Source: Galbibacter sp035306585 | GTDB taxonomy: Bacteria; Bacteroidota; Bacteroidia; Flavobacteriales; Flavobacteriaceae | Length of the DNA stretch: 24,270 bases | NCBI RefSeq assembly: GCF_035306585.1 | Contig: NZ_DATGNU010000004.1 | Coordinates: 1-24,270, forward strand | Reading direction: 5' to 3' | Shown here: positions 24,155 to 24,270 of the stretch, piece by piece | Position numbering within the stretch: the first letter of the stretch is position 1 | Layout of the letters: the number at the start of each line of letters is the position of its first letter | Notes under the pieces: generated by a model | What the model was told of the DNA's origin: nothing | Databases searched by the model: none | Seen by the model: the letters and a program-made list of their open reading frames with translations, nothing else | Made by a program: the position numbers and the translations under genes

Positions 24155-24270
24155 TTATTTTTTATGTCTTATCTCAGATGAAACAGACAGTTTTTTTCTA
24201 CCTTTTGCTCTTCTGCTAGAAAGCACCTTTCTACCGTTTACAGAAGCCATTCTTTCTCTGAAACCGTGCT
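24155..24270 (-). CDS. rpmH: 50S ribosomal protein L34 (5' end cut by window edge)
   Basis: The last 37 residues of L34 are readable on the minus strand, from HGFRERMASVNGRKVLSSRR to AKGRKKLSVSSEIRHKK with a TAA stop at 24157-24155. The HGFRxRM...NGRKVL...RRAKGRK pattern is diagnostic for this small basic ribosomal protein, which sits near the exit region of the large subunit. The start and first residues (usually MSKRTFQPS-like) lie beyond the right edge. The frame is too short for simple ORF length filters. Confidence 0.95.
   Translation of the reverse strand, partial: HGFRERMASVNGRKVLSSRRAKGRKKLSVSSEIRHKK

Noticed and set aside
1..24270. CRISPR arrays, tRNA or rRNA genes, insertion sequences, phage genes
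   Set aside because: No spaced direct-repeat array, no tRNA-like cloverleaf, no rRNA stretch, and no transposase, integrase or phage protein was seen on reading through the window.

Overview
The window looks like chromosomal DNA of a marine-type member of the Flavobacteriaceae (Bacteroidota). It is AT-rich, has SusC/SusD-type outer-membrane uptake genes and a one-protein hybrid two-component system, and its secreted proteins have Bacteroidota-style lipoboxes. Several upstream regions carry matches to the Bacteroidota -7 element TAnnTTTG, and the carbamoyl-phosphate synthase large subunit is short, as I recall for Flavobacteriia.

Layout. (1) 1-597, minus, cut by the left edge: a lipoprotein with a beta-helix / pectate-lyase-like start. 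(2) 921-2228, minus: a phenylacetate-CoA-ligase/CapK-type adenylate-forming enzyme. (3) 2534-5149, plus: a two-gene metal locus made of a TonB-dependent receptor with a Cys-Cys plug motif and a small periplasmic HMA-domain metal-binding protein. (4) 5158-5973, minus: a secreted LamG-like protein whose stop lies 8 bp from the HMA stop. (5) 6188-8229, plus: a GlxA-type (DJ-1/AraC) regulator and a DUF808/YedI membrane protein. (6) 8296-8760, minus: a PrcB-domain lipoprotein. (7) 9261-20762: a compact polysaccharide utilisation locus (PUL) with susC and susD on plus, and a 1403-aa hybrid two-component regulator (HTCS) and a GH43 glycosidase on minus. (8) 21203-24055, minus: carB. (9) 24155-24270, minus, cut by the right edge: rpmH (ribosomal protein L34).

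How it may work. The GH43 enzyme would release arabinose- or xylose-type units or oligosaccharides. SusD and SusC would capture and import oligosaccharides, and the HTCS periplasmic propeller would sense one and switch on the locus through its C-terminal AraC domain. The metal pair would take up and buffer a soft metal, probably copper, in the envelope. carB and rpmH are housekeeping genes.

The most interesting signal is in the 773-bp gap between the HTCS and GH43 genes. A strong plus-strand terminator (18921-18953) has no plus-strand gene ahead of it. A good promoter match (18775-18802) precedes it, which suggests a small RNA of about 145 nt. That RNA would carry an 11-nt stretch perfectly complementary to the HTCS mRNA from -13 to -3 of its start codon. 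This suggests, but does not prove, a PUL-encoded antisense control of its own sensor. A nested inverted-repeat structure (18661-18748) sits just before the RNA's promoter.
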